This document shows positions 58,331 through 64,000 of a stretch of 64,000 nt of DNA, piece after piece. How positions within the stretch are numbered: the first letter of the stretch is position 1; each line of letters begins with the position of its first letter. The stretch spans positions 6,852,780 to 6,916,779 of the forward strand of contig NC_035177.2 in the NCBI RefSeq assembly GCF_001659605.2. Reading direction: 5' to 3'. Source of the stretch: Manihot esculenta (Eukaryota; Streptophyta; Magnoliopsida; Malpighiales; Euphorbiaceae). The notes under the pieces were generated by a model. That model saw nothing but the letters and a program-made list of their open reading frames with translations. It did not search any database and was not told where the DNA came from. The position numbers and the translations under genes were made by a program.

Positions 58331-60598
58331 TGTAATACCCGGCTAGACTCCGGTATCGGAATTCCTACCGTCTGGTGGAACCTCGGATGTCGGAAGCCTC
58401 TAGTAAGGTAGAAACATGTTTTCATGAAATGTTTTAAGGTATTTCATGGTTTTAAGTAAAATGGAAATGAGTTTTTGCATAAAAACAACCTTGGAGGAAA
58501 ACTCAGGTTCGGCCGCCGAACCTCAAGTTCGGCCGCCGAACATGCATGCCTTCGGGAGCGCTTTTAGGCCCCCGAAAGCATAAGTGAGGAAAGTCCAGGT
58601 TCGTCCGCCGAACCTCAAGTTCGGCCGCCGAACATGGCATGCATGCGGAGGCACATTCGGCCCCCGAACGTGGCCTAGCCAGCCACTATAAAAGGGTCCC
58701 TTAGCTGAAAACGGGCGAGCTTTTTCCCCATTTCCGGCCAAGGTGAGCTCTCCGCCGTCCCTCACCGATCTTGAGTTCTTTCCTTCCAATCATACTCGAT
58801 TTTCATGAGTTTTTACTTTGTTTTGAAGATTTTCAAGCTTTGAGCAAAGTTTTGGAGCTTTGAGGTTCAAGGGAACTCAACCCCTCCCATCTCCAAGTTT
58901 AGGTCGTCTCTCTCTCAATCTCCACGAGGTAAGAGCCGATCTTAAGCTCATTGCATGTTTTAAGTAGGTTTTAAGTGGATCTATGGGGTAGAATGCATGT
59001 TTAGCTCATGGTTAGGTTTATGGGTTTTATATGTGTTTATGAACAATGTGAGTTGCTTGTTGTGTTGTAGTTGGGGTTTTTGTTGGTTTGATGCCCCTAG
59101 GAACTTGTATGCTTGTTTGTGTGTGATTGGGAATGTTGTAGAATAGGTTTATGCTTGATTGGATAGTTGTGGAGGCAAATGTGCATAGAAGAGCTGAGTT
59201 TCTGCCACTAAGGGAGAAACCAGGTTTGGCAGCCGAAGGAACTTTCGGCCGCCGAACATGCTTGTGGAGGCAGCCTTCGGCTACCAAAGCTTGCCCCCGA
59301 AAGGAGACTTTCGTCTCTGTCTGGGAGTTTCGGCAGCCGAAAGTGCCGCCGAACATGCATGAGTTTCGCCTCTGTCTGGGAGTTTCGGCCGCCGAAGGTG
59401 CCGCCGAACCTGCCTGACTTTTGGCTCTGGAGGGACTTTCGGCCACCGAACCTGCCGCCGAAAGTGCCCTGTCCAGCCCTCTCTTGCATGTTTTTCTATG
59501 ATTGTTTCATGATGTTTTAGGGGATTTTTGGGGAGTAGTTTAGAGTTATGTTCATGTTTGTTTGGTCCCTCATTTGAGTCCACCTGTGTAGGTTCGGACC
59601 CGAGGAACCGAGGACCCCAGCAGTGAGTCAGCTGCTCCAGTGTCTGGTCAGAGATATCCAGAGGTGAGTAGAATAACTCATTATGTTTTAAAGCAAATAA
59701 TGGACTTTTTAGCATGTTTCACGCATCATGAATGCCATGAGATGTATTAGGTTGTTTGCATTAGAATTCACGAATATGTTGCATTGCATACTTTATTGTT
59801 GATTGATGCGGATGAACGTTGGATGATCCATAGCCCTCGATCTATGATGTGACGATGTGATATGTACAGTACGGAATGTAAGACCAGTGGGACCCATTCT
59901 ACGTTCGCTGGCACCATGTAAGGGAAAGACCAGGACCCATTCTACGTTTTGGCACAGTTGGACTATGTAGAGGGCTATTGGTGACAAGTTCATCCTTGAT
60001 GTGATTAGCTGTGATGTGATGCATTCCATGATGCCATATGATTTAAATGTTTTTATTATTCTGCTCACTGGGCTCTTGTAGCTCACCCCTCTCCCTTAAC
60101 CCCCAGGCTTGCAGGTACAGGGTAGACCAGGAGGTCAACAAGAGTAATGAAGTCTTATATATGTAATAGCTAGAATGTGGACATGACGATTTGTAGAATG
60201 ATGTTTTGTAAAAGTACAGTATAGATATGTAATGTAATGATGTTTGAGGATGTTAGAAGTGTGCTTGACCATAGTATATTGTATCCCTTTTAATACATGA
60301 TCTTAGATATTTTATGATGATTATGCAAACCAACTCAACTTATGATGTATCGCCCATTGGGGCATTGATGAGATCCCACAGAGGGGTCATGATTATGATT
60401 ATGCTTATGTACAGTGCTTGCACAGGTTAAGTTTGGTGTATGAACGAAAGAAAAGTTTTAAATTTTTATGTATTTTCTTGATCATGTATGGGATTAAACA
60501 GGTTTTCAGGTTGCATATTAGGCTTGCTACGGGTCCCGGCGGCCTTAAGCCGACCTGGATCCTAGCGTCGGTAGCGGTCCGATTTTCGGGTCGTTACA
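58331..60598 (+). repeat. B2 3' LTR (2,268 bp)
   Basis: Starts tgtaatacccggctagactcc and ends gttaca at 60598, followed by the duplication gatat. It keeps dyads at 58508, 58528 and 58620 and a mutated one (ttcgtccgccgaa); the 5' LTR has lost part of this array. TATA box at 58687. Confidence 0.94.
58687..58693 (+). promoter_or_regulatory. TATA box of B2 3' LTR
   Basis: tataaaa within ccactataaaaggg, equivalent to the one at 41256. If active it could drive transcription rightward into element D. Confidence 0.65.
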
Positions 60599-60603
60599 GA
60601 TAT
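60599..60603. repeat. Right target-site duplication of B2 (gatat)
   Basis: Exact copy of 40953-40957. Confidence 0.93.
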
Positions 60604-60962
60604 GTTAGCCACAAAATCTTTGAAAGATAACTCCAATTTAATCCCTAAAAGTAACTCCCAACTTACCTCCAAAACGTAACTCTAACTTAACCCCTAATTG
60701 AAAACCTTATTTAAAGAACCTTTTAGCTAAAAGACAATCCCTAATCTCTATTAGAAGAGAAAAAAACCAAATCGTTAAAGAAGCTTTTGTGGTCCCTCTT
60801 TGTCTCCATTGAACACAACAACAATTCAGTAAAAATTTGAATCTGTGGTTCCTTTTCTTTGATTATCTTGTCGAAGAAGGTGTCATCGAGGTACAATTGT
60901 ATATATATACTTTATCTTCTTGCATATATACTCTGGTATCGAGCTATGCATGTATGGTTATA

Positions 60963-60993
<31 letters not shown>

Positions 60994-61389
60994 TGCACGA
61001 TGCAGAGTATGGGTATTTATGGCAAGATGTTGATACAAATAAGCTATTTGGAGATTGTGGATGAGATGAAAAAACAAGGATATTGTGATAGGCCACTACG
61101 ACGTACCAGCAGAGTCATTATCAAAAATAGAAAGTATTTGGATTAGTGCTGATATTATTTATTTTATTTATTTATTTTATTTATTTTCCTAGTCAAATGG
61201 TTGGCAGAAAATCATGGAATAATATCTTTTAGTGCCGAGTTGTGGCCAAGAGAATAGGACTTAGTGGTTGCTTCTCCTTTCTATTTATTACTTGTATCTG
61301 CAGCACTGATGAGGGAAAAAAAAAGAAATTTATCATAAACTTCTTATTCTATTTCTATTCTTTTCTTGGCTTTGACTGGGACCTAATAT
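60604..61389 (+). repeat. Probable 5' LTR or leader of element D
   Basis: This stretch ends at a primer binding site, so its right part should be the D 5' LTR. I cannot fix the ends: no clear TG...CA boundary is visible, and the start may lie left of B2 (before 40957). It holds a TA microsatellite (60959-60985) and a pyrimidine tract followed by tgcag, which looks like a splice acceptor. A GT at 60891 and this AG at 61005 would frame a 115-bp intron; the following 61006-61146 is an open stretch that I do not recognise. Confidence 0.45.
60959..60985. repeat. TA dinucleotide microsatellite
   Basis: About 13 TA units followed by a T run. Confidence 0.85.
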
Positions 61390-61400
61390 TGGTATCAGAG
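61390..61400 (+). other. Element D primer binding site (initiator-Met tRNA type)
   Basis: TGGTATCAGAG followed by TCG; the match to the tRNA-iMet complement is one base shorter than in families A and B. The D gag start follows 37 bases later. Confidence 0.75.
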
Positions 61401-61436
61401 TCGTATTTATTTTTTTTCCTTTCTTTCCTTCTTTCA

Positions 61437-64000
61437 ATGTCTACGAATAAGGAAAGGATCGAAAACCTTGAAGCGGGCTTGGCCAACTCCAAGACAATCT
61501 GTTACGAATAGAGAAAGGGATTGGCGAAGACTTGCAATTTATTAAAGCAGCAATTTCAAAGTTATCAGAAAACTCCTTATCTAATAAGGAAGAATCCAGT
61601 GTCGTGAATGATCGAGTTAGTCAAATACGTGCTACTCCTGAAGTCTCTAAAGATGGAGGGCGACCGCTATTTTCGGCTAAGCTCGCAAAATTGGAATTCT
61701 CCAAGTACACAGGGGACGATCCGACTGAGTGGTTTACCAGAGTAGATCAGTTCTTCGAATAGCAGGGAACTCCAGAGACCGAAAAAGTTTCTTTAGCCTC
61801 TTACCACCTCCGTGGTGAAGCAAATGAGTGGTGGCAGTGGCTCCGACGAACACATATAGAGGCAGGAAAGGTTGTTTCGTGGGAAGTCTTCTCCGAAGAA
61901 TTGTGGGCGCGTTTTGGGCCTACAGACAGTGAGGATTTTGATGAATCACTTTCCAAAATCCGTCAAACAGGTGATCTGCGTGATTATCAGAGGGAGTTTG
62001 AATGCCTGGGAAATCGAGTGAAGGGATGGACTCAAAAGGCATTGGTTGGAACTTTCATGGGAGGTCTAAAAACTGAGATTGCAGAGGGGATTCGGATGTT
62101 TAAACCCAAGACTTTGAAAGACGCCATAAGTTTGGCTCGAATGAAGGATGAGCAATTTCTGCGTAATAGAAAAGCAATTCGCCCATCTCTCCAATCGAGT
62201 TCTTTTTCTCCGACCAAAATTAAACCGACAACTCTAGTTAAACGTCTGACTTGGGATGAGATGCAAAAACGAAGAGCTCAAGGGTTGTGTTTTAATTGTG
62301 ATGACAAATTTACGCCAGGACACAGATGCACCAAACCTCAGTTACTACTTTTGGATGGCGGTTGTGAATTGGAGGACAAAGATGATATAGAAGTGGAGAT
62401 TTCCTTACATGCCTTAACAGGGTGGTCTTCAGCAAATACTATGAGGGTTGTGATCCAAATTAATTCGGACGAATTAATTGTTCTCATTGACAGTGGATCA
62501 ACTCATAACTTCGTCAATGAGAGAATTGGCGGATTGCTCAAGCTGCCAACCATACCTACAACACCGTTCAATGTCAAAGTAGCTAATGGCAGCCCTTTGC
62601 GGTGTACTGGCAAGTTCAAGGATATTTCGTTCTCTCTCTAAGGTATACCATTCACTGCCACATTTTATTCTCTTCCTATAATGGGTCTCGATGTTGTTTT
62701 GGGAATACAGTGGTTACAACAGCTGGGTACAGTGGCCTGCAACTAGAAGTTATTGACGATGGACTTCTTCTGGGAAGGAAAACAACGCCACCTACAGGGG
62801 ATTCAAACACAGCAAATTGAATCACTCTCCTTGAAAGCCATCTCCAAGGAATTGCGTCATAACTCTGCAGTCTTTGCTCTTTGCCTTGAATCGCCCACTA
62901 TCACTCTTCCTACGGATCTCCATCCTGATATGCTGCACTTATTAACTAAATTTTCAAATGTATATCAGAAACCCAGCCAGCTTCCCCCACAGCGGGATAT
63001 TGACCATCACATTAATCTCCAAGAAGGTGCTGGTCCAGTAAATGTTCGCCCTTACCGATATGCCCACTTTCAGAAGGATGAAATTGAGAAACAGGTCCAT
63101 GACATGTTGACAAAGGGACTGATTCGACCCAGTACTAGTCCTTTCTCATCTCCTGTTTTATTAGTAAACAAGAAAGATGACTCTTGGAGGTTCTGCACAG
63201 ATTATCGAGCTCTGAATCAAGTTACTGTCAGAGATCGATTCCCGATTCCGACTGTCGAAGATATGCTGGATGAGCTCCATAGTGCTACATATTTTACTAA
63301 ACTTGATTTTATTGCAAGATTCCACCAAGTCAGGGTACACCCTCCTGATATTCATAAAACGGCATTCCGCACTAACAATGGACATTACGAGTACTTGGTG
63401 ATGCCCTTTGGGCTTTGCAATGCGCCCTCCACCTTCCAGGCACTTATGAATATTGTATTATGCCCCTACTTGCGGAAGTTTATGCTTGTCTTCTTCGATG
63501 ATGTTCTCATATACAGTCCTACATGGGAGTCTCATCTTGAGCATGTTCAATTGGCCCTTGAATTATTGCGGCAACACATATTTTTTATCAAGCTCAGCAA
63601 ATATGCCTTTGGACAACGGCAAATAGAGTATTTGGGGCATGTTGTTTCTGGCGCGGGTGTACAGGTGGATCAATCCAAAATCAACGCAATTCTTGACTGG
63701 CCTTCTCCATCTTTTGTCACAGAATTGCGTGGGTTTCTGGGACTCACTGGATACTATAGAAAGTTTGTTCGAAATTATGGAATATTGGCTCAGCCCTTGA
63801 CCACCTTGTTAAAGAAGGGTCATTTTTTCTAGTCTGCAGAGGCAGAGGCTGCTTTTATAGCCTTAAAAAATGCAATGACAGCAACACCTACACTAGCTGT
63901 ACCTAATTTTAATGAGCCTTTTATTATTACTACTAATGCTTCAAATACGGGTATTGGTGCGGTCCTATCTCAGAATGATCAACCCATCGCGTTCATGAGT
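61437..64000 (+). pseudogene. Element D Gag-Pol polyprotein, decayed, partial
   Basis: Starts at ATG 61437 (MSTNKERIENLEAG). Gag shows the capsid-like segment FSKYTGDDPTEWFTRVDQFF, a CCHC knuckle at 62288-62329 (CFNCDDKFTPGHRC) and a protease with the canonical IDSGSTHNF (Asp codon 62489). RT contains PSTSPFSSPVLLV, FCTDYRALNQV, MPFGLCNAP and FFDD (63491-63502), and RNase H begins at the window end. Stops lie at 61509, 61760, 62639 (CAA to TAA by family comparison), 62744 (TGG to TAG) and 63830 (TGG to TAG), with a frameshift between 61511 and 61532. The RT motif reads IARFHQ where RAGYHQ is usual. It is not functional. Confidence 0.87.

Larger units (their letters stand above)
40958..60598 (+). 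mobile_element. Ty3/gypsy chromovirus B2, interrupted by A3
   Basis: 5' LTR 40958-43234, primer site 43238-43251, Gag-Pol from 43506, insertion of A3 at 45776-55510, Gag-Pol to 58222, hairpin and polypurine tract, and 3' LTR 58331-60598. Without A3 it is about 9.9 kb. The LTRs differ at several tens of positions and by some indels (one 73-bp segment near 41135 is missing from the 5' LTR and one repeat unit near 42545 is absent from the 3' LTR). It is therefore clearly older than A3, in agreement with the nesting. Target duplications (gatat) are intact. Confidence 0.94.
61390..64000 (+). mobile_element. Ty3/gypsy element D, 5' part, continues beyond window
   Basis: Primer site, gag, protease and RT of a gypsy element that is only distantly related to A and B. 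The 3' part lies outside the window. Its RT (LTELRGFLGL-like VTELRGFLGL, FFDDVLIYS) is of the chromovirus type, but I cannot decide the clade (Reina or Galadriel are possible). It is the target into or next to which B2 inserted. Confidence 0.82.

Overview
This window is plant nuclear DNA, almost certainly from a eudicot. It holds one four-exon host gene with GT-AG introns. Most of the rest is Ty3/gypsy LTR retrotransposons of the chromovirus (Tekay/Del-like) type, inserted into one another. A euphorb such as cassava or rubber tree is only a guess; nothing here proves the species. Element names used below are local labels: A1, A2, A3 (family A), B1, B2 (family B), C, D and E.

Left nest (1-26741). 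A minus-strand element C (23235-26741, broken) was hit by B1 (1 to 23234, entering from beyond the left edge). B1 was hit in its 3' LTR by A1 (5012-22773). A1 was hit in its gag by A2 (6225-15906). A2 is complete: two 2,242-bp LTRs differing at about 13 sites, a perfect 5-bp target duplication (gtatc), a primer binding site, a polypurine tract and one uninterrupted 1,635-aa Gag-Pol. The older elements carry stops, frameshifts and deletions.

Middle (26742-40957). AT-rich DNA with a LINE relic (27541-29835) and a decayed retroelement-associated ORF split by a minus-strand solo LTR (E, 30952-33516, duplication ctcct). Short tandem duplications follow, then the only host gene: a 263-aa VTT-domain (TMEM41/DedA-like, 'SNARE-associated Golgi protein') membrane protein on the minus strand, 35867-39778.

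Right nest (40958-64000). B2 (40958-60598, duplication gatat) has two nonsense codons and a changed integrase catalytic residue. A3 (45776-55510, duplication atccg) sits inside its RT region and is again structurally complete with an intact 1,645-aa Gag-Pol. After B2 comes the 5' part of an unrelated gypsy element D, which runs off the right edge.

How the parts work together. In A2 and A3 one polyprotein supplies capsid/nucleocapsid, protease, reverse transcriptase, RNase H, integrase and a C-terminal chromodomain. The LTRs supply the promoter and RNA ends, the iMet-type site primes minus-strand DNA and the polypurine tract primes plus-strand DNA. All A, B, C and E LTRs share arrays of a 13-bp dyad TTCGGC-N-GCCGAA. 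In B and E these lie just upstream of a clear TATA box. I see no tRNA or rRNA gene and no CRISPR array.
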